A model generated the notes under the pieces. The model searched no databases. It saw nothing but the letters and a program-made list of their open reading frames with translations, and was not told the origin of the DNA. Shown one piece after another: positions 35,752-44,636 of a DNA stretch of 64,000 nucleotides. The position numbers and the translations under genes are program-made. This stretch comes from Marivirga lumbricoides (GTDB lineage: Bacteria > Bacteroidota > Bacteroidia > Cytophagales > Cyclobacteriaceae), in the NCBI RefSeq assembly GCF_014636295.1, contig NZ_BMEC01000006.1, forward strand, positions 62,001 to 126,000, written 5' to 3'. How positions within the stretch are numbered: position 1 is the first letter of the stretch; each line of letters opens with the position of its first letter.

Positions 35752-37971
35752 TCAACGTATTAATTCTATAAAGCCTCTTTTTTCCACTATTTCAGATTCG
35801 AAATTAACAGAAATCACATAGAAATAGGTGCCTGTAGGTACCAAATCTCCATTTTTATTACTACCATCCCAAACTATTTCTTCATTATTGTAACTATTCG
35901 CACTGTAAACTTCTCCTCCCCACCGGTCTACAACAGTAACAGAGTTCTGAGGAAATTTTTCAATGTTTTCAATTACCCAGGTGTCATTGTTATTGTCTCC
36001 ATTGGGGCTAACTATTTGATTGATTGTAAAAGCAACTTCAGCTAATTTTACATTCACAATAAAAGAGCAAAACTCTACCTCTTCATTGTTCAAAGTATAA
36101 AAATACCTGACCTGATTTTCCCCCAGAGGAAAAAGATCCCCAGGTTCATAATTACTCTTTAATTCAATTGATGCGCACTGTAAGGTGGCTTCCGGGGCTT
36201 CCCAGTCATAGCTAACACCTACAGGATCAAATAACTCAAGTGTTACATTTGAAGGACAACTTTGGTTGACTTCCATAGTGAAATTATTGTTTACTATGAT
36301 GTTAAAGCTACAGATAGAAGTATTTCCTTTGGCATCTACAGCTGTGTAGATTACCTCTGTAGTTCCTATTGAAAATTCCTGATTAGGCCCAAAATTACCA
36401 CTTACCTGAGCTAACTCACAATTGTCGGCAGCTGTGGGCTCAATCCAGTTGGCCACAGCTATGCAGTTATTGCCGGCTGATAAAATTATATCTTCAGGAC
36501 AACCAGAGAAAACTGGTGGGGAATCATCCTTAACTATTACATTAAAAGACTGAACTAGCTCATTTCCTCTTTCATCTTCAGCCATATAAGTAATTGTGGT
36601 AGAACCAATGGGAAATATACTTCCCGATGGTGGTGAACCATCCTGCAAAATTGGATTAACCGGACCACTACAATTATCTACTGCTTGCGGGTCGTCCCAA
36701 TTAGCTACTGCCTCACATGAATTATCAGCTGAGATATTAATATCTGTCGGGAAAGAAGTAAAGACCGGGGCGGAATCATCTACCACTACAACCATAAAGC
36801 TTTTATTTGCTTCATTACCACTTTCATCAGTAGCAGTATAGCTTACTATTGTGGTATCCAGAGGAAAAGTAGCACCAGGTGCCACAGTACCTATAGCTTC
36901 AATTGCATTACTACAATTATCTACCACTTGGGGAATATTCCAGGTAACCTGGGTTTCACAATCACCATTGGCCGAAATTTTTATATTTTCAGGGAATGAG
37001 GTAAACTGAGGGGCTGTGTTGTCGGAAACAGTCACAGTAAACGACCGCTGCGCGTTATTACCGCTGGCATCGTTGGCGGTATAGGTAACTGTTGTAGTGC
37101 CTAAGCCAAATGTTGCGCCAGGGTTGTGGGTACTATTTAAATTAACCTGCTCACAATTGTCAGATGCTGTGGGAGCATTCCAATTCACAACTGCCTGACA
37201 GGAATTATTAGCAAAGCGCTCAATGTTATTAAGGGTTCCGGTTATTACGGGAGGAATCTCATCGATTACGGTTACTGTGAATGACTGCGTAAAAGTGTTT
37301 CCACTTAAATCAATTGCTGAGTAGCTTATAGTTTCAGTACCTAAGGTAAAATTACGGTTATTGGCCGGCACGGGAGGTTGTAAAGTAGCAAATCCGCAAT
37401 CATCTACAGCAGTAGGGACCGTCCAGCTATAGGGAATTGAGCAATTAGATTGTAGTGAAAGTATCGTATCAGGAGGAAAATTTTCGAAAGAAGGAGGAAC
37501 CTGATCTGTATCTTCGGGAGCGCAACAGATTGGGCCGCTAGTAGGACTGGTTGCACTAATAACTTCTAAAGTACCATTTAAAAATGTCTTACCTAATTTG
37601 ATTTCATTACATGAAATCAAAATAATTTGCTCGTCTCCTACAGGCACAAAAGCTAAACCTAAACTGATTGCAACAAACCCTCCTTGAAATGGCTGATTAA
37701 AAACTCTCGAGTTAATAGTAATGTCTCCTCTTATAAATGCTGATTGAAGAAAGCCTCCCCCATCTCTTACACTGTAAGTATTAATTAAAGAACTATTTCC
37801 ACTGAATCTTAATACTAAATTGGATAAGCTTCCTTCGCATGGACTGCAATTAGGAGGATCAATGCAATCGCAAGACTGTGCTGCCAAATAAGTAGAACTT
37901 AAAACCAACAGTAAAAATAAACTGAAAGCTTTAAGGGCGATTGATACGGTGGAAGCTTGATATTTAAGCAT
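35752..37971 (-). CDS. HYR-repeat surface protein with T9SS type B C-terminal signal (first copy)
   Basis: This 739-aa protein has a signal peptide (about 1-31), and a Cys-rich N-terminal domain (about 33-150) opening CDCIDPPNCSPCEGSLSNL and ending near GPICCAPE. Six HYR repeats (about 155-640) have motifs such as DNCEQVN and GLGTTTVTYTANDASGNN. The type B sorting end has QIVSPNGDNNNDTWVIENIE and WDGSNKNGDLVPTGTYFYVI. It is the first gene of the cluster and shares the N-terminal domain with the protein at 28721-30910. A promoter-like pair lies about 75-105 bases upstream. A surface adhesin role is inferred from the family. Confidence 0.92.
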   Translation of the reverse strand: MLKYQASTVSIALKAFSLFLLLVLSSTYLAAQSCDCIDPPNCSPCEGSLSNLVLRFSGNSSLINTYSVRDGGGFLQSAFIRGDITINSRVFNQPFQGGFVAISLGLAFVPVGDEQIILISCNEIKLGKTFLNGTLEVISATSPTSGPICCAPEDTDQVPPSFENFPPDTILSLQSNCSIPYSWTVPTAVDDCGFATLQPPVPANNRNFTLGTETISYSAIDLSGNTFTQSFTVTVIDEIPPVITGTLNNIERFANNSCQAVVNWNAPTASDNCEQVNLNSTHNPGATFGLGTTTVTYTANDASGNNAQRSFTVTVSDNTAPQFTSFPENIKISANGDCETQVTWNIPQVVDNCSNAIEAIGTVAPGATFPLDTTIVSYTATDESGNEANKSFMVVVVDDSAPVFTSFPTDINISADNSCEAVANWDDPQAVDNCSGPVNPILQDGSPPSGSIFPIGSTTITYMAEDERGNELVQSFNVIVKDDSPPVFSGCPEDIILSAGNNCIAVANWIEPTAADNCELAQVSGNFGPNQEFSIGTTEVIYTAVDAKGNTSICSFNIIVNNNFTMEVNQSCPSNVTLELFDPVGVSYDWEAPEATLQCASIELKSNYEPGDLFPLGENQVRYFYTLNNEEVEFCSFIVNVKLAEVAFTINQIVSPNGDNNNDTWVIENIEKFPQNSVTVVDRWGGEVYSANSYNNEEIVWDGSNKNGDLVPTGTYFYVISVNFESEIVEKRGFIELIR

Positions 37972-38046
37972 AACTTAAAAAGCATTAAGTATAATTTTTC
38001 AAAGCTTAATGCATGTTTGAACTCACAATTATAGTAAAAATACCCG

Positions 38047-38076
38047 AAAATATAGTTAAGTATTTGTTAAGTTCAA
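38047..38076 (-). promoter_or_regulatory. Candidate promoter of the HYR/PorP/kinase operon
   Basis: On the minus strand: TTG (38074-38076), 19 bases, then TATATTTT (38047-38054), one mismatch from TAnnTTTG. The spacing is that of Bacteroidota -33/-7 promoters. The predicted leader is about 65-70 bases. Confidence 0.4.
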
Positions 38077-38237
38077 AATAACTTATCTCATGTTATCATA
38101 TTATATTTCAGATAAATAGCTACATATGTTAAAGTTTTACTTAAAAGATATTAAAGAATAAAAGATGAGAGACATTTTTGCATGTCCGTATACCTTATTT
38201 TGGACAAAATTGATTAAAGCAAATAAACAACCAGCAC

Positions 38238-38687
38238 TTATGCTGCCACCATTGCCTTTTTAGATTTTCTATAAAGAAATGAATTGAAGATGTTCCTCTT
38301 AGCAAATCTGTAAGGTTTATCAGAGTTTAAAAGCTTGGCATAAACATTCTTATTTACTCCAAAATATTCATAGGTGGTGCCATCCAGAAAAGAAACTTCT
38401 AATAGTAGCCCTTTGTGTCTGAAATCTAGAATACCTGATTCGGTGGTTGTTTTTGTATACTCCTCAATGTTCGCTTGTCTTGTTTCGGAAGCAATACTTA
38501 CTAAAAAATGATACCCATCAACTATTTTTCGGCTCATGATTTCCGCTTCTTCAGCAAGTTCATCTCCAGCCTGAAACTTATCAGGATGCCATTCTTTTAC
38601 TAAATTCCGGTAGGTAGTTTTAAGTTCTTTTAAATTGATTTCGGACTCAATGTTAAATAACTTTTTGTACTCGTTAATGCGCTTCAT
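38238..38687 (-). CDS. J-domain protein with C-terminal KTSC domain
   Basis: This 149-aa protein has a J domain (about 5-70) with the essential HPD at 34-36 (KEWHPDKFQAG), then a KTSC domain (about 88-140) with LLLEVSFLDGTTYEYFGV and YRFAKRNIFNSF. J domains stimulate the Hsp70 ATPase, so this may bring a client to DnaK. KTSC domains are poorly understood and have been linked to nucleic-acid or synthetase-like contexts. It has no signal peptide and should be cytoplasmic. A promoter element TACCTTTG lies about 26 bases upstream. Confidence 0.82.
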   Translation of the reverse strand: MKRINEYKKLFNIESEINLKELKTTYRNLVKEWHPDKFQAGDELAEEAEIMSRKIVDGYHFLVSIASETRQANIEEYTKTTTESGILDFRHKGLLLEVSFLDGTTYEYFGVNKNVYAKLLNSDKPYRFAKRNIFNSFLYRKSKKAMVAA

Positions 38688-38712
38688 GCTAGAGGTCTTT
38701 AAATTGCGAGCG

Positions 38713-38720
38713 CAAAGGTA
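38713..38720 (-). promoter_or_regulatory. Bacteroidota-type -7 promoter element
   Basis: On the minus strand this is TACCTTTG, an exact TAnnTTTG match, 26 bases before the J-KTSC start. The -33 TTG is not evident. Confidence 0.5.
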
Positions 38721-38845
38721 GGGTTTAAATTTGGTATGTAGATTGAAGAATTAATAAATAAAAATTAATAATTGGCTTAATTAGAAATTATTGGCTAAGC
38801 GTGATTAGTGCGAGTATTACTTAGTTGATTATCATTGTTTAATAA

Positions 38846-39152
38846 TCAATCAGAATTATCAAGCTTTTCAAGTACTTCTTCAATAACAACTGCCCTTTCC
38901 AACACAGGAGCAAACAAATCTCCTACCTTAGCAATTCGGTCTGCCATTGTGAAAATAGTGAAGTCATGTTTATCAAGTCCTGTCTTCACTTCATTCCAGA
39001 TAAGGTAAGATCGTTTCTGAAATATTGAAGTAATAATCAATCAGGTCATATTTTCTGATACCCTCATCCGGCCAATATATCTTATCCGGATTAGTTAGAT
39101 TTACCTGCAAACCATCTATGTCAAGAGCACCTTCAACTCCTGTAATAACCCG
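38846..39152 (-). pseudogene. Remnant of a LigD-type polymerase/primase domain
   Basis: Two pieces of a LigD polymerase domain are joined out of frame. The first (about 39000-39152) reads GALDIDGLQVNLTNPDKIYW, then PDEGIRKYDLIDYYFNIS and ETILPYL, the normal start of the domain. It then runs into a stop. The second (38846 to about 39000), one frame over, reads IWNEVKTGLDKHDFTIFTM, then ADRIAKVGDLFAPVL, the normal end of the domain. The middle, with the catalytic Asp residues, is gone, roughly 180-200 codons judged by the usual domain length. No start codon remains. LigD polymerases work in bacterial non-homologous end joining. Confidence 0.75.
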
Positions 39153-39407
39153 TTATGATATAATTAATGCATTAATTGTTTCGTTCAGCAACATGACTAC
39201 ATTAATTTAGATCTTATTCCTTTTAATTAAATAGAGGCTATTAGGTAATTAGATGACAATCTATAATATGTACCTGAAAGTCAGCGACAAATAATTACCC
39301 ATTGTGTAATCTAATTGTAGATTACACATAACATATTTTTAACTCCTCTGAAATCGGATGGATACAAAACATATTCAGGCTTTTATCTTTCTGAATCAAA
39401 TTATTAA
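39153..39407. other. Intergenic, no feature seen
   Basis: AT-rich sequence between the LigD remnant and the ABC-F promoter. I see no more LigD sequence, no hairpin of note and no coding frame. Confidence 0.4.
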
Positions 39408-39415
39408 TACATTTG
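39408..39415 (+). promoter_or_regulatory. Bacteroidota-type -7 promoter element
   Basis: TACATTTG, an exact TAnnTTTG match, ends 18 bases before the ABC-F start codon. The leader would be about 12 bases. A -33 TTG is not evident. Confidence 0.5.
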
Positions 39416-39433
39416 CGACAAATTTGAAAATGT

Positions 39434-41077
39434 ATGATTTCAGTAGATGCAGTAGGTGTAGAATTTAGTGGTAATACCTTATTTAACAATATTACCTTTA
39501 ATATAAATGAGAATGATCGTATTGCCCTAATGGGTAAAAATGGTGCGGGAAAATCCACTTTACTAAAGATAATTGCCGGTGCTAATAAACCAACTTATGG
39601 TAAAATTTCAGCACCGGGAGATGCCATTATAGCTTATTTACCACAGCACCTACTTACTGAAGATGATTGTACAGTTTTTGAAGAAGCTTCAAAAGCCTTT
39701 TCAGCCATTCTGGAAATGAAGAAGCAGATTGACTGGTGTAATGAGCAACTGGAAACCAGAACTGATTATGAATCAGAGGCATATAGCAAGATAATTGAAC
39801 AAGTATCTGAACTGAGCGAGAAGTATTACAGTACTGATGAGGTGAATGTGGATGCGGAAGTGGAAAAGACGTTGTTGGGTTTAGGGTTTACAAGAGCTGA
39901 TTTTAACAGGCCAACATCAGAATTCAGTGGTGGATGGAGAATGCGTATAGAATTAGCCAAAATTCTGCTAAAAAAGCCTGATTTAATTCTGTTAGATGAG
40001 CCTACCAACCACCTTGATATTGAATCTGTGCAATGGCTTGAAGATTTCCTGGTAAACAATGCCAAAGCAGTAATGGTAATTAGTCACGATAAGGCTTTTG
40101 TAGACAACCTGACCAACAGAACCATTGAAATCACTCAGGGTAGAATCTATGACTATAAAACTAACTATTCTCATTACCTTGAATTGCGCAAAGAAAGACG
40201 CGAACAACAGCAAAAGCAATTTGATGATCAGGCAAAGCAAATAGCTGAAATTCAAACATTTATTGATCGGTTTAAAGGTACTTATTCCAAAACGCTTCAG
40301 GTTCAATCCAGGGTGAAGATGTTAGAAAAAATGGAGATTGTGGAAGTTGATGAAGTGGATACAGCTGCGTTGAATTTAAAGTTCCCTCCTGCCCCTCGCT
40401 CAGGAAATTACCCCGTCATAGCGACAGATCTAAGCAAAAGCTACGATCAACACACCGTGTTTAAAGATGTTTCTTTAACAATTGCCCGTGGAGAAAAAAT
40501 TGCTTTTGTCGGCAAGAATGGTGAGGGTAAATCTACCCTGGTGAAAGCCATTATGGGAGAAATTGACTATGAAGGTGAATTGCAAGTAGGACACAACAGT
40601 ATGATCGGCTATTTTGCTCAGAATCAGGCCGCCTTGCTTGATGGTGAAATGACTGTCTTCCAAACAATTGATTCTATTGCGAAAGGAGAAATCCGTACCA
40701 ATATTAAAGATTTGTTAGGTGCATTTATGTTCAGTGGTGATGCAATAGACAAAAAAGTGAAAGTGCTTTCCGGAGGTGAACGCACACGCTTGGCCATGAT
40801 TAAACTCTTGCTTCAACCTGTTAATCTGCTGATTCTGGATGAACCTACAAACCATCTCGACATCAAAACAAAAGAGATTCTGAAAGATGCATTAAAAGCT
40901 TTTGAAGGTACTTTGATTTTGGTATCGCATGACAGAGATTTTCTCGATGGATTAGCTACTAAAGTTTTTGAGTTTGGTAATCAGCGAGTGAAAGAACATT
41001 TTGAGGATATCAGTGGCTTCCTTCGCAATAAAAAAATGGAAAACCTAAGAGAAATTGAACGGAAAGCAAAAGCGTAG
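39434..41077 (+). CDS. ABC-F family ATPase
   Basis: This 547-aa protein has two ATP-binding cassettes and no membrane domain. Walker A motifs are GKNGAGKST (34-42) and GKNGEGKST (about 356), the signatures are FSGGWRMRIELA and LSGGERTRLAMI, and both Walker B blocks read LDEPTNHLDI. Between them is the charged linker (about 250-310) with ERREQQQKQFDDQ. ABC-F proteins bind the ribosomal E site and ease stalled translation; some give antibiotic resistance. The subgroup cannot be decided here, though the length fits the Uup/YdiF/EttA-like set. Confidence 0.95.
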   Translation: MISVDAVGVEFSGNTLFNNITFNINENDRIALMGKNGAGKSTLLKIIAGANKPTYGKISAPGDAIIAYLPQHLLTEDDCTVFEEASKAFSAILEMKKQIDWCNEQLETRTDYESEAYSKIIEQVSELSEKYYSTDEVNVDAEVEKTLLGLGFTRADFNRPTSEFSGGWRMRIELAKILLKKPDLILLDEPTNHLDIESVQWLEDFLVNNAKAVMVISHDKAFVDNLTNRTIEITQGRIYDYKTNYSHYLELRKERREQQQKQFDDQAKQIAEIQTFIDRFKGTYSKTLQVQSRVKMLEKMEIVEVDEVDTAALNLKFPPAPRSGNYPVIATDLSKSYDQHTVFKDVSLTIARGEKIAFVGKNGEGKSTLVKAIMGEIDYEGELQVGHNSMIGYFAQNQAALLDGEMTVFQTIDSIAKGEIRTNIKDLLGAFMFSGDAIDKKVKVLSGGERTRLAMIKLLLQPVNLLILDEPTNHLDIKTKEILKDALKAFEGTLILVSHDRDFLDGLATKVFEFGNQRVKEHFEDISGFLRNKKMENLREIERKAKA

Positions 41078-41130
41078 TGCTTATGTCCATTCAAAGGGTA
41101 TTTTCTGATCTAAAATAAATAAGATAAGTA

Positions 41131-41757
41131 TTATTTGAAATTAGTAGCTGCCAGTTGTACTAATTCGGTGGATTTAGTAAGACTTAGCTTTTGCATGATC
41201 CGTTTCCGATGTGAGTTGACTGTATGCTTACTAATAAATAATTCTTCCGCAATCTGCTGAGAAGAAAAGCCCTTGCCTATGAGCTTTAATACATCCACTT
41301 CTCTTTCACTTAGCAGATGGATGGAATTTTCACTTATTCCGGATGAAAAACTATCTCTTGAAAGGATAAAGTCAAGCAACTCACTGCAAAAGTATTTGTC
41401 ATGCTCCTTTGCAGCCCAAAAGGCATGATTTAATTCATATTCTTTACAGTCTTTACAGATGATAATGTCCGCTACAGACATATCTAGTGCAATATTTTCA
41501 GCTTTAAGCATATAAATATCTGCCACAAGTATAGATCTGATATAACCAGATGAGCTTATTAAGGTATGCCACTTTTCCTCAAGAAGAAAATTTTCTAATG
41601 ACATGATTAATACGGATAGTTCCTCGCGTAAGAGATGGGCTGATACTTCCGACTCCTCAGAAGTAACATACTTATCTTTGATAAAACTGAGTTTATCAGC
41701 TATTCTTGATATGCCTTGTGCAATAATTGGTGCTACACCATAAACTACGAGGTTCAT
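41131..41757 (-). CDS. LuxR-type transcription regulator with unassigned N-terminal domain
   Basis: This 208-aa protein has an N-terminal region (about 1-140) that is not a receiver and that I do not recognise; it has paired Cys at CKDCK. The LuxR/GerE domain (about 145-205) has LSEREVDVLKLIGKGFSS, QQIAEELFISKHTVNSHRK and RIMQKLSL. A 22-base palindrome lies 24 bases upstream of the start and is a good candidate for autoregulation. It is convergent with the ABC-F gene. Confidence 0.85.
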   Translation of the reverse strand: MNLVVYGVAPIIAQGISRIADKLSFIKDKYVTSEESEVSAHLLREELSVLIMSLENFLLEEKWHTLISSSGYIRSILVADIYMLKAENIALDMSVADIIICKDCKEYELNHAFWAAKEHDKYFCSELLDFILSRDSFSSGISENSIHLLSEREVDVLKLIGKGFSSQQIAEELFISKHTVNSHRKRIMQKLSLTKSTELVQLAATNFK

Positions 41758-41780
41758 GATGTAAAATTAATATTTATTTA

Positions 41781-41802
41781 GACTTATTATAAATAATAAG
41801 TC
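41781..41802. promoter_or_regulatory. Perfect 22-base palindrome upstream of the LuxR-type gene
   Basis: Arms GACTTATTA and TAATAAGTC around TAAA. It lies 24-45 bases before the start codon, a usual place for an operator. No plus-strand gene ends nearby, so a terminator role is unlikely. Confidence 0.45.
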
Positions 41803-42123
41803 ACTTTTTTAATGGCCTTTGAATGTGAGTACAGGTGCGTAGAGTGCTTTTGAATTTTAGAAAAATTGAAAGATTATGCTTACTCTTCCCTTTAGATTGA
41901 ATAAGAAAAGAGAGAAAGCAGCCTTGGGCTTCAGTGAGCGATTTAATCGATTATAACCAAAAACCTACAAATTACTTCCTTTACCTTCAGGCTGCGATCT
42001 AATATTAATAACGATAATGAATTCTATCATATTATAATGCAATAATACTAACAATCAATCAATAACGCAAATATATTGCATTAATAATCTGCTTCTTGTC
42101 AAGAGAACAATGTTATAATTTAA
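41803..42123. other. Intergenic region downstream of the TonB-dependent receptor
   Basis: A 321-base gap. It contains an inverted repeat, TAATGCAATA (42035-42044) with TATTGCATTA (42074-42083), 29 bases apart, which may form a long-loop hairpin after the receptor stop. Otherwise I see nothing. Confidence 0.4.
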
Positions 42124-44574
42124 TTAGAAGTCATCTCCATCATAATCACGTTCCCTTCCTTCTTCTCTGCCTTGCTTCGATTTTCTGCTGTTTAAGCGGT
42201 AATCAAAAGTCAAATTAAAGGTTCTTGCACGCCATTGAAATTCAGACTCCGCGGTATAACCTTCAATTGAAGTAGTGGTTCTCCACTTTCTGGAGTTCAG
42301 CAAATCCCTTACGTTAAAAGCGATTGTGCCTCTCTTGTTCAGAATTTCCCTACTCAAACCAAGATCAATCATATAGAACGCTTTTTGTGTACCTTGGGTT
42401 GTTTGCTGTGGTGCTCGGTAAAATGCACTTACCTGAAAGTTCAAGTCTTTCCAGAAGGTCATCTGAGAAGTAGCCCTTGAAGACATTGTAAAAGTCTTGG
42501 CCTGGTAAACCTTTTCTCCGTACACCCCATAAGTTTCAGAATAGTAGATATTTAAGTTTGCATTCATTCTCCACCAGTCATTTAAATCGTGTGAATAAGT
42601 ATTTTCTATACCTATTGAATTCCTCTCAGACAGGTTTTGGGGTTGAGTGATAGTGATGAAATCCGTCACTCCGTTTTCAGTTACCTGTGTAACTGAATCC
42701 AGACGCTCTATCACACCTGTAGTTCTTCTATAGTATAAACCAGAATAAAGTGTTGCATTTTTAAAGTTGTTAACCAATCCTACTTCATAAGAATCAGTAA
42801 ATTCAGGGTTCAAGTTAGGATTTCCAATTCGAATATTTCTATTGTCGTTAAAGTTAGAAAACGGATTTAGTTCTCTAAAACCAGGTCTGTCAAACCTTCT
42901 ACTATAACTAGCCTGTAAAGTATTATACTTATTGAATTCATAAGTAAGGAAAAGGCTCGGGAACAGGTTAAGATAATCCCTGGCATTAACAGTATCTAAA
43001 TTCACAAATTCCGTTGAAATGTCAGTTAATTCAGCCCTTAAGCCTACCTGATAAGTAAATTTATCAAACTCGCTACTATATATCCCATATATGGCATGGA
43101 TATCTTCCTTATAAATGAATTCATTCGTAAAATCATCCAGTATAATATCATCCTGCCCTTCAACTTCCTGAGTTACTTCATAATCATTAGTGATGGTTCT
43201 TAGAGTACTTCTCCAGCCTGCTTCAATGGATCCTTTTTCTCCCAGAGGCTTTATGTAATTTGCCTGCATCAAAATGTTTTCGGAAAATTCATCTATAAGG
43301 GACCGCTGAACAACGCTATCTTCATACTGTTCCAGTGCCTGGTTAAATTTTTTGGTTCTTAAATCAGAATCCTCTGTTTCAGAATTATTTCTATATTGAA
43401 AGTCTGCAGTTAGTTTGTGCTCATCACTTTCTCCGAACTTTCTGGTGAAATTGATGTCATATTCCATAACAGTTTCATCTTCCTGTTCATCCTGCACTCT
43501 CAAAGTCTTATTTACAAGTTCTCTGTTACTGTTATAAAATGAATTGGTATTATTTGCAATATTATTTTCATCTGAAACACGGTATAAAAAGGAGCCAGTC
43601 AACGTAGTATTGTCGTTAAAACTATAATCCAATCCAAATCTGGCATTCTGTGAGATTCCGCTCCTATCTCTATCCCTATCAACATATGTGTAACTGATAG
43701 AATCATCATCAAAATAAGTCTGATCTATGTACCCCCCTCCAAAGTTCTCTCTATAAGTTATTCCATAGCTTCCGAAGAGATTCATTTTATTTTTCCTGTA
43801 ATTCAAATTGCCGTTAATACCATATTGAGCTGGATAACCTAAATTGGTACTGAAACTTCCATTCAAGCCACCTTTTTTATCTTTCTTAAGGATAATGTTG
43901 ATGATTCCGGCATTTCCTTCAGCCTCATATCTTGCCGATGGGTTGGTAATTACCTCTACCCTTTCAATCATATCAGCCTGAATCTGCCTCAAAGCGGAAC
44001 CTCCGCTAATCCCTACCAGTCCGGAAGGCCTGCCATTTATTAATATTCTTACATTACCGCTCCCCCGCAAAGAAACATTTCCATCCACATCCACAGTAAC
44101 ACTAGGAAGGTTATCCAAAATACTTTCTGCACTTCCTCCAATATTGCTTAAATCTTCACTGACATTGAATACCCTTTTATCAAGCTTCATCTCCATTTGA
44201 GGTCTTCTGGCTGTAACTTCAACCTCGGCCAACTGATTTACATCTTCTTCCAGATTAATAGAACCTAGAGCTATACTTGCTTTATTTGCATTTACCGGGA
44301 TGTTTACCGTTTTGTAGGAAACAAATTGAATTCTTACGGTATATTTTCCGTAAGGCACCTGTAGTTGAAAAGAGCCATCGGCAGGAGTCACCATTCCTGT
44401 TTCCAGGTTATCCTGTTCATCAAAAATACTCACATTAGCATAAGCCAATGGTTCATTATTAGCCTTATCCACTAAATTACCTGTAATTGTAGCTTTTTGA
44501 GCCAGTGTAAAATTTAAACTTAGGAGACTTGTTATCAGTAACAAGCAAAAATTTCTGGTAGAAAAATTTATCAT
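42124..44574 (-). CDS. TonB-dependent receptor with CarboxypepD_reg domain
   Basis: This 816-aa protein has a signal peptide (to about 25, TLA-QKA), a CarboxypepD_reg-like domain (about 26-115, with TGNLVDKANNEPLAYANVS) and a plug domain (about 120-230, with SAESILDNLPSVTVDVDG and NVRILINGRPSG). The barrel of the OMP_b-brl_3 type covers the rest, with repeated SGLYYRRTTG and SYSRRFDRPGFRELNPF. Such receptors import or bind ligands at the outer membrane using TonB energy; the ligand is unknown. The OmpR-type kinase/regulator pair lies 62 bases upstream on the same strand and probably controls it. Confidence 0.93.
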   Translation of the reverse strand: MINFSTRNFCLLLITSLLSLNFTLAQKATITGNLVDKANNEPLAYANVSIFDEQDNLETGMVTPADGSFQLQVPYGKYTVRIQFVSYKTVNIPVNANKASIALGSINLEEDVNQLAEVEVTARRPQMEMKLDKRVFNVSEDLSNIGGSAESILDNLPSVTVDVDGNVSLRGSGNVRILINGRPSGLVGISGGSALRQIQADMIERVEVITNPSARYEAEGNAGIINIILKKDKKGGLNGSFSTNLGYPAQYGINGNLNYRKNKMNLFGSYGITYRENFGGGYIDQTYFDDDSISYTYVDRDRDRSGISQNARFGLDYSFNDNTTLTGSFLYRVSDENNIANNTNSFYNSNRELVNKTLRVQDEQEDETVMEYDINFTRKFGESDEHKLTADFQYRNNSETEDSDLRTKKFNQALEQYEDSVVQRSLIDEFSENILMQANYIKPLGEKGSIEAGWRSTLRTITNDYEVTQEVEGQDDIILDDFTNEFIYKEDIHAIYGIYSSEFDKFTYQVGLRAELTDISTEFVNLDTVNARDYLNLFPSLFLTYEFNKYNTLQASYSRRFDRPGFRELNPFSNFNDNRNIRIGNPNLNPEFTDSYEVGLVNNFKNATLYSGLYYRRTTGVIERLDSVTQVTENGVTDFITITQPQNLSERNSIGIENTYSHDLNDWWRMNANLNIYYSETYGVYGEKVYQAKTFTMSSRATSQMTFWKDLNFQVSAFYRAPQQTTQGTQKAFYMIDLGLSREILNKRGTIAFNVRDLLNSRKWRTTTSIEGYTAESEFQWRARTFNLTFDYRLNSRKSKQGREEGRERDYDGDDF

Positions 44575-44636
44575 CTGTTATTTATAATTTCTTAATATAT
44601 AGTAAAAGTAACGTGCAATTCTGAAGGAATTTTGAA

